A stretch of 34,692 bases of DNA from Pseudodonghicola xiamenensis DSM 18339. Its GTDB lineage: Bacteria; Pseudomonadota; Alphaproteobacteria; Rhodobacterales; Rhodobacteraceae. The DNA is taken from the NCBI RefSeq assembly GCF_000429365.1, contig NZ_AUBS01000036.1, forward strand, positions 1 to 34,692. Reading direction: 5' to 3'. Each line of letters opens with the position of its first letter. The stretch's first letter is position 1. The notes beneath the pieces are model-generated. The model made no database searches. It was given only the letters and a program-made list of their open reading frames with translations, and was not told the DNA's origin. The position numbers and the translations under genes were made by a program. This document shows positions 16,609 to 24,368 of this stretch, one piece after another.

Positions 16609-16947
16609 ATCGAGTCCTCGCGCTCAGATTTCATGGCTCATGAATCCATAGAGCATCATGAATACGCAATGCATGGAGATGCGCCGGGGCGTCAAATCCT
16701 GCCGTGCGCCGGTCATTTCGTCATGACTCGTCGAATCTGCGCGAATTTTCGGCGGATTTGCAACGGTATCCCGGGGTTTCGACCTTTCAGGACTGAGTCT
16801 GTGTGTGTTCTTGCGGACTCTGCTTGTTGATTGTGCATTCGCTTGGGTTTGCCCTCGTGCGCCGGATGTTTTTCCTGTTGAGCGGAAAAAACATCTTGCA
16901 AGATGTGACTTCTGTATCCCAAGTTTTGAAAAACGTGAGGGGTTGCG
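16609..16947. other. Divergent control region between hyuA and the second M20 gene
   Basis: 339 bp without a gene. The part nearest the M20 gene has a compact set of inverted repeats at 16865-16906 (listed separately). The part nearest hyuA has repeated ATGAAT-like words. GAGGGG about 8 bp before 16948 serves the M20 gene. No GAAAW-N4-WTTTC site is visible, so this promoter probably answers to a different regulator than the RpiR set. Confidence 0.6.
16865..16906. promoter_or_regulatory. Two nested dyads, candidate operator of hyuAB / M20 divergent promoters
   Basis: GATGTTTTTCC (16865-16875) and GGAAAAAACATC (16884-16895) form an 11-bp arm pair with one bulged A. It overlaps the perfect 16-bp palindrome ACATCTTGCAAGATGT (16891-16906). 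ACATC is shared by both, so the two structures exclude each other as RNA or give overlapping protein sites as DNA. The GntR protein encoded at 10604 is the best local candidate to bind. Confidence 0.5.
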
Positions 16948-18189
16948 ATGCCGGAGATGCCAGAAATCGACGCTGGGCGAGTCGAGGAGATGATCCTTGG
17001 CCTTGCGGCGCATGGGGCGCACTCGGGCACTGGCGTCTGGCGCACGACCTATTCACCCGAATGGGTGGCTGCGAACGCGCTCGTGGCGGACTGGGGTCGC
17101 GCGGCCGGGCTTTCGCCGCGCAGCGATGCGGTGGGCAACCTCTGGCTGCGAGCCGAGGGGCGCGAGGGCGGCAAGGCCATCGTGTCGGGGTCGCATATCG
17201 ATAGCCAGTGTCCCGGCGGCCGCTATGACGGTGCACTGGGGATCATCGCGGCGCTGGTTGCGGTGGAGGCGCTGATCGCGCACTTCGGGCACCCGCGGCG
17301 ACCGGTCGAGGTGGTGTCGCTCTGCGAGGAAGAGGGGTCGCGGTTTCCGTCGGCGGCCTTCTGGGGGTCGCGCGCCATCACGGGGCGGATTGCGCCTGAA
17401 GATCTGATCAGCGTCACTGACCACGAAGGCCGACCAATCGCCGAGGCGATGCGCGACATCGGGCTTGACCCCGAAAGGGTCGCGGAGGCGCGGCGTGATG
17501 ATCTGGCGGCTTTCATAGAATTGCACATCGAGCAGGGGCCTGTCCTCGAGGCGGCGGATCTGCCGGTGGCGGTGGTCGATGCGATCACCTCGATCCGGCA
17601 TCGCGTCGTTCGGTTGACCGGAGAGGCGAACCACGCCGGGGCCTTTCCGATGCGGTTCCGGCGCGATCCGATGGCAGGCTTTGCCGAGATTGCATCGGGT
17701 GTGATTGATCACGCGCACCGGCTTGGCGCTCCGGCGGTCACGACGATCGGCCAGATTGCAGCTGAGCCGAATGGCGCGGCGATTGTGCCGGGGGCGGTGA
17801 CTTTCACGCTCGACAGTCGTCATCCCATCCAGGGCGAAGCTGAGAAAATGTCTTCGGCGCAGGCGCGCCTGATGGAAGAAGTCGCGGCGCGCCGTGGCCT
17901 GGGGCTCTCGGTCGAGACCATTCTCGATCACCATGCCTGCACGTGTGATCCGGCCCTGGTCGAGGTTCTGCGGTCGGCGGCGACAGAGGCGGACATACCG
18001 CATATCGTGATGGCGTCCGGCGCGGCGCATGACAGCCAGCAGATCGCGGGGGTCTGCCCCGTGGCCATGGTCTTTGTGCGCAGTGCCGGTGGGCGCAGCC
18101 ATACGCCCGAGGAGTTTTCGTCGCTCGACGATATCGTTGCGGGCATCAAGGTTTTGGCGGGGGGGCTTTACCGCATGGCCTGGGCCTGA
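16948..18189 (+). CDS. M20 N-carbamoyl amino acid hydrolase / allantoate amidohydrolase (copy 2)
   Basis: 413 residues. It has the same set of metal and catalytic motifs as copy 1: GSHIDSQ, GRYDG, CEEEGSRF, ELHIEQGPVLE, HAGAFPM and the late GAAHDSQ with SHTPEE. The body differs clearly from copy 1 (for example SQCPGGRYDG against TVGTGGLYDG), so the two are not a recent duplication. ATG 16948 has GAGGGG upstream; a second ATG lies at 16957. It is transcribed alone and divergently from hyuAB, so a role on the product of the ATP-dependent hydantoinase, such as an N-carbamoyl amino acid or ureido acid, is inferred. Allantoate amidohydrolase is equally possible. Confidence 0.88.
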   Translation: MPEMPEIDAGRVEEMILGLAAHGAHSGTGVWRTTYSPEWVAANALVADWGRAAGLSPRSDAVGNLWLRAEGREGGKAIVSGSHIDSQCPGGRYDGALGIIAALVAVEALIAHFGHPRRPVEVVSLCEEEGSRFPSAAFWGSRAITGRIAPEDLISVTDHEGRPIAEAMRDIGLDPERVAEARRDDLAAFIELHIEQGPVLEAADLPVAVVDAITSIRHRVVRLTGEANHAGAFPMRFRRDPMAGFAEIASGVIDHAHRLGAPAVTTIGQIAAEPNGAAIVPGAVTFTLDSRHPIQGEAEKMSSAQARLMEEVAARRGLGLSVETILDHHACTCDPALVEVLRSAATEADIPHIVMASGAAHDSQQIAGVCPVAMVFVRSAGGRSHTPEEFSSLDDIVAGIKVLAGGLYRMAWA

Positions 18190-18258
18190 GGCCTGCGTTT
18201 CGGGGGCGTTTTTGGGCTGCGGCACTTGTCTAAAAGTTAGGCGAGTTCCTGCAATGTA

Positions 18259-18272
18259 GAAAATACATTTTC
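18259..18272. promoter_or_regulatory. Candidate RpiR operator 4 (ABC operon)
   Basis: GAAAATACATTTTC has the same half-sites and spacing as operators 2 and 3. It is embedded in a second dyad AATGTA-N5-TACATT (18253-18269). It lies about 75 bp upstream of the candidate -35 element, an activator-like position for that promoter. Confidence 0.6.
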
Positions 18273-18333
18273 GTTTTTAACCGGTGACCGCCCCACTTTG
18301 AAAAGAGGGGGGCGGCTGCTTGCGCCTGTGGGC

Positions 18334-18363
18334 TTGACTTATAAGTCTTTGTATAATTGTAAT
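18334..18363 (+). promoter_or_regulatory. Candidate sigma-70 promoter of ABC operon
   Basis: TTGACT at 18334-18339 is followed after 18 bp by TGTAAT at 18358-18363. A better-looking TATAAT at 18352 has only 12 bp spacing. The -35 overlaps the palindrome GACTTATAAGTC. Only a weak call, since no start site is mapped. Confidence 0.4.
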
Positions 18364-18611
18364 TATTATAGGGATGCGCTCGTCGCAATTCGCGATCGTC
18401 AGGTTTCAGAGGCCGACTGCGATTCGAAAAGTCGTTAGAAGATTTTCACTGCGCGGTTTCCGTATTGCACATTTTTTAGACTTTGCCGCATTTCTTCGCC
18501 CGATGCGCAGACAAGTTGCTTTTTCCTCCGGTTGAGGGCGTGGCGCAAGCTGGAAACCCGTCTCGTGCGCGCGTCTTCTGTCTTCGAACTTACCCTCATG
18601 GAGGACAGCCC

Positions 18612-19595
18612 GTGCGGTCTCCGAACGATCTCGAACTCGTCGCCGTCACCAAGCGCTATGGCGACGCCGTCGCGGTTGACAACGTCTCTCACCTTTTTGC
18701 CGCCGGCACCTACATCTGCCTGCTCGGTCCGTCGGGCTGCGGCAAGTCCTCGACGCTGCGGATGATCGCAGGGCATGAAAGCGTCACGGACGGCGCGATC
18801 ATCCTCGACGGGCGCGATATATCGAAGCTGCCGCCCGCACAGCGCGGCACCGCGATGATGTTCCAGAGCTACGCGCTCTTCCCGCACATGTCGGTGCGCG
18901 ACAACGTCAGCTTCAGCCTAAAGCTGAAGGGCGAGGACAAGGCCTCGCGACATCGCAAGGCGAACGAGATGCTCGAACTGGTCGGCATGGGCCATCTGGC
19001 CGATCGCCTGCCCGACCAGCTTTCGGGCGGTCAGCAGCAGCGCGCCGCGCTCGCACGCGCGCTGATCACCAAGCCGCAGGTGCTGCTGCTCGACGAGCCG
19101 CTTTCTGCGCTCGACCCGTTCCTGCGCGTAAAGGTGCGCGAGGAACTCAAGAAGATCCAGCGCGAGCTTGGCATCAGCTTCATCCACGTCACCCATGGTC
19201 AGGACGAGGCGCTCGCACTCGCCGATGAGATCGTGCTGATGAACAACGCTGTCATCGAACAGTCCGGCTCAGCACGTGACGTCTTCAACGCGCCGCGCAG
19301 CGAGTTCGTCGCGCGCTTCCTTGGCGGGCACAACGTCGTCTCGCTCGAGGGCAAGCGGTACGCCCTGCGTTCGGACCGCACCCGCCTGGTGACTCCGGGC
19401 GACGAGGGGCTCGACGTGTCGGTTACCTCGCACGAGTTCCTGGGCACCCATGTTGCGGTGAACGTCATCGGGCCGGGCGATGTCGAGCTGACCGCGATGG
19501 TGCCCGAAGAGCAATTCTATGCCGCGCCCGTCGAGCCGGGGGACAGCGTGCGCATCGGCTGGACGGCGCAGGACCTGCACCTGCTTGCCGGCTGA
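18612..19595 (+). CDS. ABC transporter ATP-binding protein (PotA-like)
   Basis: 327 residues. Walker A is GPSGCGKSS (about 39-47), signature LSGGQQQR (about 138), Walker B LLLDEP (about 158), H-loop VTHGQDEA, and a C-terminal TOBE-type regulatory domain from about 240 on. Both sequence and order place it in the polyamine/opine/putrescine (PotA) group of importers. I chose GTG 18612 because GGAGG lies 7 bp before it and the homology starts at once; the longer frame from 18483 adds 43 non-conserved residues. It is the first gene of an operon that continues with binding protein, two permeases, racemase, imidase, MCNAC protein and metallochaperone. Confidence 0.93.
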   Translation: MRSPNDLELVAVTKRYGDAVAVDNVSHLFAAGTYICLLGPSGCGKSSTLRMIAGHESVTDGAIILDGRDISKLPPAQRGTAMMFQSYALFPHMSVRDNVSFSLKLKGEDKASRHRKANEMLELVGMGHLADRLPDQLSGGQQQRAALARALITKPQVLLLDEPLSALDPFLRVKVREELKKIQRELGISFIHVTHGQDEALALADEIVLMNNAVIEQSGSARDVFNAPRSEFVARFLGGHNVVSLEGKRYALRSDRTRLVTPGDEGLDVSVTSHEFLGTHVAVNVIGPGDVELTAMVPEEQFYAAPVEPGDSVRIGWTAQDLHLLAG

Positions 19596-19645
19596 TCCCC
19601 CCAACAAGACCTGAACGAACACTCTATCCAACAGAGAGCGAAGAC

Positions 19646-20914
19646 ATGATGAAGAAAAACCACTACAGCCGCCGGACGCTGCTCAAGGGTGGCGTTGCCG
19701 CCGTTGCGGCCTCGGCGCTGCCGGCGCCGATGATCTGGGCGCAGGACATCAAGGATGTCACCCTGCGTCAGGTTGGCACCGGCGTTTCGGCCTTCAACGA
19801 GATCGCTGCGAAGGCCAAGGAAGACCTCGGCATCACGCTCGAGATGACCGCACTCGACTCCGACGCCACCGCGCAGCGCGTCGCCACCCAGCCCAACAGC
19901 TTCGACATCGCCGATATCGAATACTGGATGTGCAAAAAGGTCTGGCCGACCGGCAACCTGCAGGGCATCGATACCTCGAAGCTGAAGTACTACGACAAGA
20001 TCGTCGGCATCTTCAAAGACGGCAAACTGACCCCCGAGAGCGTCATCGCCCAGGGTTCGGCCCCGCACACCGTGGGCTTTGTCGAGAATGCCGAAGACAA
20101 GGCCTTCGCCAAGGAAGAAACCGGCTTCATGACCCTGATCCCCACGGTCTACAACGCCGACACGCTGGGCATCCGTCCCGACCTGATCGGTCGCCCGATC
20201 GAAAGCTGGGCCGAACTGCTGAACCCCGAGTTCGTCGGCAAAGCCTCGATCCTCGACGTCTCGTCGATCGGTATCATGGACATGGCCATGGTCTGCGAAG
20301 CGATGGGTGAGATCACCTATGGCGACAAGGGCAACATGACCAAGGAAGAGATCGACAAGACGATCGGTATCTTCACCGAGGCCAAGAAAGCCGGCCAGTT
20401 CCGCGCCTTCTGGAAGACCTTCGACGAGTCGGTGAACCTGATGGCCTCGGGCGAAGTCGTGATCCAGTCGATGTGGTCGCCGGCGATCACCGCGGTCCGT
20501 GCCCGCGGCATCCCCTGCGTCTACCAGCCGCTGAAAGAGGGCTACCGCTCGTGGGGCAACGGTCTCGGCCTTGCCAAGCACCTCTCGGGCCTGCAGCTCG
20601 AAGCCGCTCAGGAATACATGAACTGGTACCTCTCGGGCTGGGTCGGCGGCTTCCTGATGCGTCAGGGCTACTACTCGGCGGCGCCGGAAACCTCCAAGCT
20701 GTTCATGTCGGACGACGAGTGGGGCTACTGGCTCGAAGGCAAGGCTGCGACCGGCGACATCACCTCGCCGCAGGGCCAGGTCATCGAGCATGCCGGCGCG
20801 GTGCGCGACGGCGGCTCGTTCTACGACCGCATGGGCCACGTGGCCTGCTGGAACTCGGTCATGGACGAGAACCAGTACATGGTCCGCAAGTGGAACGAAT
20901 TCATCGCGGCCTGA
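19646..20914 (+). CDS. ABC transporter periplasmic solute-binding protein (PotD-like), Tat-exported
   Basis: 422 residues. The leader has a twin-arginine motif SRRTLLK (residues 8-14), a hydrophobic core and a likely cut after MIWA. Export in folded form through Tat is therefore expected. The mature part is a two-lobe PotD-type binding protein ending in a Trp/Tyr-rich region (NWYLSGWVGG, RQGYY). The start is the ATG at 19646, with a second ATG directly following. Followed by a strong hairpin before the permease genes. The substrate is unknown; the operon partners suggest a hydantoin, cyclic imide, ureide or amino-acid derivative. A signal-less relative is encoded at 11587-12756. Confidence 0.93.
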   Translation: MMKKNHYSRRTLLKGGVAAVAASALPAPMIWAQDIKDVTLRQVGTGVSAFNEIAAKAKEDLGITLEMTALDSDATAQRVATQPNSFDIADIEYWMCKKVWPTGNLQGIDTSKLKYYDKIVGIFKDGKLTPESVIAQGSAPHTVGFVENAEDKAFAKEETGFMTLIPTVYNADTLGIRPDLIGRPIESWAELLNPEFVGKASILDVSSIGIMDMAMVCEAMGEITYGDKGNMTKEEIDKTIGIFTEAKKAGQFRAFWKTFDESVNLMASGEVVIQSMWSPAITAVRARGIPCVYQPLKEGYRSWGNGLGLAKHLSGLQLEAAQEYMNWYLSGWVGGFLMRQGYYSAAPETSKLFMSDDEWGYWLEGKAATGDITSPQGQVIEHAGAVRDGGSFYDRMGHVACWNSVMDENQYMVRKWNEFIAA

Positions 20915-20926
20915 TGCGATGACTTG

Positions 20927-20951
20927 CCGGGGCGCGCGCAGCGCGCCCCGG
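20927..20951 (+). promoter_or_regulatory. Intercistronic hairpin between binding-protein and permease genes
   Basis: CCGGGGCGCGC (20927-20937) and GCGCGCCCCGG (20941-20951) form a perfect 11-bp GC stem with loop GCA. No U-tract follows, so it fits an RNA-stabilising or partial-termination element that keeps the binding protein in excess over the permeases, as in other importer operons. Confidence 0.6.
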
Positions 20952-20970
20952 ACCCCCTCGAAAAGCCGAG

Positions 20971-21840
20971 ATGACGATGACCAAATTCCTCCGCCTACCC
21001 GATGTCCGCAGCTGGCTTCTGGCCATGCCGGTCACGCTGGTGCTGAGCTTCTTCCTGCTGTTGCCGCTGCTGATGATCGTGGTCGTCAGCTTCTGGGGCG
21101 CGACGGAATACTCGATCTATCCGGCCTTCCAGTTCGACAACTACCAATTCCTGTTCGGCTCGTCAGTGACCTACCAGGTCTTTCTCAAGACCTTCATGTA
21201 CACGGGCATCACCTGGGCCACGACGCTGGCGATCGGCTTCACGATCGCCTATTTCCTCGCATTCCACGTGCGATCGCAGACATGGCAGACGGCGTTCTTC
21301 CTGCTATGCACGATCCCGTTCTGGACCTCGAACATCATCCGCATGATCTCGTGGATTCCGTTCCTTGGCCGTCACGGCCTTGCAAACGAGACGCTGATCA
21401 AGCTTGGCCTGATCAAGGAGCCGCTCGAATGGCTGCTCTATTCCGATTTCGCGGTCATCCTCGCCTTCGTGCATCTCTACACGCTCTTCATGGTCGTGCC
21501 GATCTTCAACACCATGCTGCGCATCGACAAGAGCCTGATCGAGGCCGCGCATGACGCCGGTGCCTCGGGCCTCCAGATCCTGACCAACATCATCATTCCG
21601 CTGACCAAGCCCGGCATCATGATCGGCTCGATCTTCGTGGTCGCGCTGGTGATGGGCGACTTCATCACGGTGCGCTTCATGTCCGGTTCTCAGGCTGCGA
21701 ACGTCGGGCGCCTGATCTCGAACGATATCGGCCTGCTTGCCTATCCCTCGGCGGCGGCGACGTCGGTGGTTCTGCTAGTGACGGTGATCCTGACGATCTC
21801 GATCATGCTGCGCTTCGTCGATATCCGGAAGGAGCTCTGA
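20971..21840 (+). CDS. ABC transporter permease (PotB-like)
   Basis: 289 residues with about six hydrophobic segments. The first spans about residues 18-42, and the cytoplasmic coupling loop has the EAA motif as EAAHDAGASGLQILTNIIIP (about 190-209), which contacts the ATP-binding subunit. It forms one half of the transmembrane channel with the next gene. ATG 20971 is used; ATG 20977 is possible. Stop and next start are 1 bp apart, so co-translation is likely. Confidence 0.92.
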   Translation: MTMTKFLRLPDVRSWLLAMPVTLVLSFFLLLPLLMIVVVSFWGATEYSIYPAFQFDNYQFLFGSSVTYQVFLKTFMYTGITWATTLAIGFTIAYFLAFHVRSQTWQTAFFLLCTIPFWTSNIIRMISWIPFLGRHGLANETLIKLGLIKEPLEWLLYSDFAVILAFVHLYTLFMVVPIFNTMLRIDKSLIEAAHDAGASGLQILTNIIIPLTKPGIMIGSIFVVALVMGDFITVRFMSGSQAANVGRLISNDIGLLAYPSAAATSVVLLVTVILTISIMLRFVDIRKEL

Positions 21841-21841
21841 G

Positions 21842-22684
21842 ATGGATACCAAACGCCCGGCCTCCTTCTACTTCCTCTCGGCCTTCTTCATCGTCTTCAT
21901 CATCTTCCTCTATGGTCCGACGATCACCATCGGCATCCTGTCGTTTCAGGGGCCCGAGGGTGGCCTGACCTTCCCGATGCGCGGGGCCTCGCTGCACTGG
22001 TTCGATGAGCTGTTCAAGACACAGGCCGTGGGCGACGTCTGGGGCGCGTTCCGCCGCTCCTTCGCGCTTGGTCTGATCGTGATGGCGCTGACCGTGGTCT
22101 TCTCGGTGATGGCAGGCATGGCGTTCCGGCGCCGCTTCGTGGGCGCGACGGTGCTGTTCTACCTGATCATCGCGAGCCTCGTGATCCCGTCGATCCTCGT
22201 TTCGCTCGGCGTTGGCCTGATCTTCAGCCAGGCTGGCTGGACGGTGCACTGGCTCAGCTCGGGCCTTGGCGCGCAGCTTACCTGGACGCTGCCCTTCGGC
22301 TTCCTGATCATGCTGGCGATCTTCAACCGCTTCAATCCGGCCTACGAGGAAGCGGCGCGTGACCAGGGCGCGACCGCGTGGCAGACCTTCCGCTATGTCG
22401 TCCTGCCGATGATCGCGCCGTCGCTTCTTGGCGTTGCACTCTTTGGCTTCACGCTCTCCTACGACGAGTTCGCACGCACGTTGCTGACGGCGGGTTCGCG
22501 CAACACCCTGCCGCTAGAGATCTTCGGCATGACGACGAACATCACGACGCCGATGCTCTACGCGCTTGGCACGCTGACCACGATCTTCTCCTTCGTCGTG
22601 ATCGGGGTGTTCATCGGCACACTGGCCTTCGCCGCGCATCGCCGCTCGCGCCGTGCGTCCGACGCCGGCAAGGGGATGGTCTGA
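21842..22684 (+). CDS. ABC transporter permease (PotC-like)
   Basis: 280 residues, with an N-terminal membrane segment at about 8-30 and six membrane segments in all. The EAA loop reads EEAARDQGATAWQTFRYVVLP (about 168-187). It is the second channel subunit of the importer. The basic C-terminal tail (HRRSRR) fits the positive-inside rule. It begins 1 bp after the first permease and is followed by the racemase after 4 bp, so uptake and catabolism are in one transcript. Confidence 0.92.
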   Translation: MDTKRPASFYFLSAFFIVFIIFLYGPTITIGILSFQGPEGGLTFPMRGASLHWFDELFKTQAVGDVWGAFRRSFALGLIVMALTVVFSVMAGMAFRRRFVGATVLFYLIIASLVIPSILVSLGVGLIFSQAGWTVHWLSSGLGAQLTWTLPFGFLIMLAIFNRFNPAYEEAARDQGATAWQTFRYVVLPMIAPSLLGVALFGFTLSYDEFARTLLTAGSRNTLPLEIFGMTTNITTPMLYALGTLTTIFSFVVIGVFIGTLAFAAHRRSRRASDAGKGMV

Positions 22685-22688
22685 CGTC

Positions 22689-23357
22689 ATGAAGCTTACC
22701 GTCATCAATCCCAATTCGACGGTCTCGATGACCGAAAAGATCGCCACCGCGGCACGTGCCGTAGTAGGGCCCGAGGTCGAGATCATCGGTGTAACCTGCC
22801 ACGACAGCCCGCCCGCGATCGAGACGCCCGAGGACGACGAGGCGGCGGTTCCCCATGTCATCGCGGCGGTAAAGGCGGCCGAGACCTCGGGGGCCGACGC
22901 CTGCATCATTGCCTGCTTCGATGATCCCGGTCTGGCCGAGGCGCGTGCGGCGGTGTCGATCCCGGTGGTCGGGATCGGCGAGGCGGCCTTTCACGCGGCC
23001 GCGCTGCTCGGGCGTCCCTGGTCGGTCGTCACGACTACGGCCACCGCCGTGCCGGGGATGCAGAAGAACGTCATCGACTACGGGCTCGAGGCGAATTGCG
23101 CCAAAGTGCGTGCCTGCAATATCCGCGTGCTCGATCTCGAAGAGCCGGGGTCGGCTGCACGCGACAAGGTTTCGGCCGAGATCGGCACCGCCATCGCCGA
23201 GGATGGCGCGGGCACGGTGACGCTCGGCTGTGCCGGAATGGCCGATCTGGCGGCATCGCTGTCGGCCGAACACGGGATTACGGTGATCGACGGGGTGTCG
23301 GTTGCTACCCAACTCGCGGTGATCCTGGCAAGGCTCCCGCGGCGCGCCCCGGCCTGA
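22689..23357 (+). CDS. Aspartate/glutamate/hydantoin racemase family protein (copy 2)
   Basis: 222 residues, a typical hydantoin racemase size. The INPNS start motif and the two catalytic cysteines in IIACFDDPGL (about 74) and TLGCAGM (about 179) are present. It likely racemises 5-substituted hydantoins or an amino acid related to the importer's substrate. I chose ATG 22689 because the motif begins right there, 4 bp after the permease stop; the longer frame to 22653 overlaps the permease. It differs from copy 1 over much of its length, so the two were probably acquired or diverged for different substrates. Confidence 0.88.
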   Translation: MKLTVINPNSTVSMTEKIATAARAVVGPEVEIIGVTCHDSPPAIETPEDDEAAVPHVIAAVKAAETSGADACIIACFDDPGLAEARAAVSIPVVGIGEAAFHAAALLGRPWSVVTTTATAVPGMQKNVIDYGLEANCAKVRACNIRVLDLEEPGSAARDKVSAEIGTAIAEDGAGTVTLGCAGMADLAASLSAEHGITVIDGVSVATQLAVILARLPRRAPA

Positions 23358-23372
23358 GGAGGAGGCCGGGGC
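23346..23372 (+). terminator. Hairpin overlapping racemase stop codon
   Basis: GCCCCGGCCT (23346-23355) and AGGCCGGGGC (23363-23372) form a perfect 10-bp stem whose 7-base loop starts inside the TGA stop. Only CATTTACC follows, so it is at best a weak terminator or an mRNA processing/stability element inside the operon. Confidence 0.45.
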
Positions 23373-23464
23373 CATTTACCATTCGACCTGCCCGGTTTCC
23401 GGACGGGCCGCGCGACGTACCTCGGTGCGTCGCTCCTGAACGCATGAACTGAGAGAGGATTGAA

Positions 23465-24367
23465 ATGACCAAGAAGATCATGTGTGCCTTTGGCACCGAT
23501 ATCGACTCCGTCGCGGGTTGGCTGGGCTCCTACGGTGGTGCCGACAGCCCGTCCGACATCCAGCGCGGCATTTTTGCGTCCGAGGTCGGCATTCCGCGCC
23601 TGCTGCGGCTCTTCAAGAAATACGACCTGCCGACGACCTTCTTTGCCCCGGGTCACTCGATCGAGACCTTCCCGGACCAGATCAAGATGATTGTCGATCA
23701 CGGTCACGAGCTTGGCGCCCACGGCTACTCGCACGAGAACCCGGTCGCGATGACGCCGACGCAGGAAGAGGAAGTCCTCGTCAAGTCGATCGAGGTGATC
23801 GAGAAGATCTCGGGCAAGGCGCCGCGCGGCTATGTTGCGCCGTGGTGGGAGATGTCGTCCTCGACCGCCGCTCTTCTTCAGAAGTACGGCTTCAGCTATG
23901 ACCACTCGCAGGGCTATCGCGACTTCCAGCCGTTCTATGCCCGCGTCGGCGACGAATGGACCAAGATCGACTATTCGAAGCAAGCCAAGGAGTGGATGAA
24001 ACCGCTCGTCCACGGCAAGGAGATCGACCTCGTCGACATCGCCGCGAACTGGTATGTCGACGACCTGCCGCCGATGATGTTCATCAAGAAATCGCCGAAC
24101 TCGCACGGCTTCGTCGACCCGCACGTGATCGAGCGGATGTGGCGCGACCAGTTCGACTGGGTTTACCGCGAGATGGATTACGCGGTCTTCGCCTTCACTA
24201 TCCACCCCGACGTGTCGGGCCGTCCGCAGGTGCTGCTGATGCTCGAGCGGCTGATCGAATATATCAACGGCCATGAAGGCGTCGAATGGATGACCTTCGA
24301 GGATATCGCGACCGACTTCCGCGCGCGTTACCCCTTTGCCGGTGCTGCGCGCCCCGAGGTGATCTGA
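23465..24367 (+). CDS. Polysaccharide-deacetylase-fold hydrolase, cyclic imidase / HpPgdA-like
   Basis: 300 residues, no signal peptide. NodB-fold motifs: the N-terminal FGTDIDS with the base Asp, the VAGWLGSYGG segment, FFAPGHSIETFP, and the zinc pair in GAHGYSHEN. The same segments occur in H. pylori HP0310 and in the cyclic imide hydrolase of Pseudomonas putida YZ-26; allantoinase PuuE is a more distant relative. In this cytosolic, transporter-linked setting I favour hydrolysis of a cyclic imide, hydantoin or allantoin over cell-wall deacetylation. ATG 23465 follows a GAGAGGA box. Followed after 1 bp by the small MCNAC gene and then by a metallochaperone, which suggests that metal loading of this enzyme matters. 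Confidence 0.85.
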   Translation: MTKKIMCAFGTDIDSVAGWLGSYGGADSPSDIQRGIFASEVGIPRLLRLFKKYDLPTTFFAPGHSIETFPDQIKMIVDHGHELGAHGYSHENPVAMTPTQEEEVLVKSIEVIEKISGKAPRGYVAPWWEMSSSTAALLQKYGFSYDHSQGYRDFQPFYARVGDEWTKIDYSKQAKEWMKPLVHGKEIDLVDIAANWYVDDLPPMMFIKKSPNSHGFVDPHVIERMWRDQFDWVYREMDYAVFAFTIHPDVSGRPQVLLMLERLIEYINGHEGVEWMTFEDIATDFRARYPFAGAARPEVI

Positions 24368-24368
24368 G

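Larger units (their letters stand above)
18190..18611. other. Upstream control region of the ABC transporter operon
   Basis: 422 bp without a credible gene. It holds the RpiR-type site at 18259-18272, a sigma-70-like promoter candidate around 18334-18363 that includes the 12-bp palindrome GACTTATAAGTC (18336-18347), and a leader of about 240 bases before the GTG at 18612. I saw no riboswitch consensus that I recognise in the leader. Confidence 0.6.

Noticed and set aside
18483..18611. Longer N-terminus for the ABC ATP-binding protein
   Set aside because: The added 43 residues have no ABC similarity, while GTG 18612 has a GGAGG box and starts the conserved region.
23465..24367. Reading the deacetylase-fold protein as a cell-wall polysaccharide deacetylase
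   Set aside because: No signal peptide, operon with importer and racemase, and motifs shared with cyclic imidase/HP0310-type enzymes.
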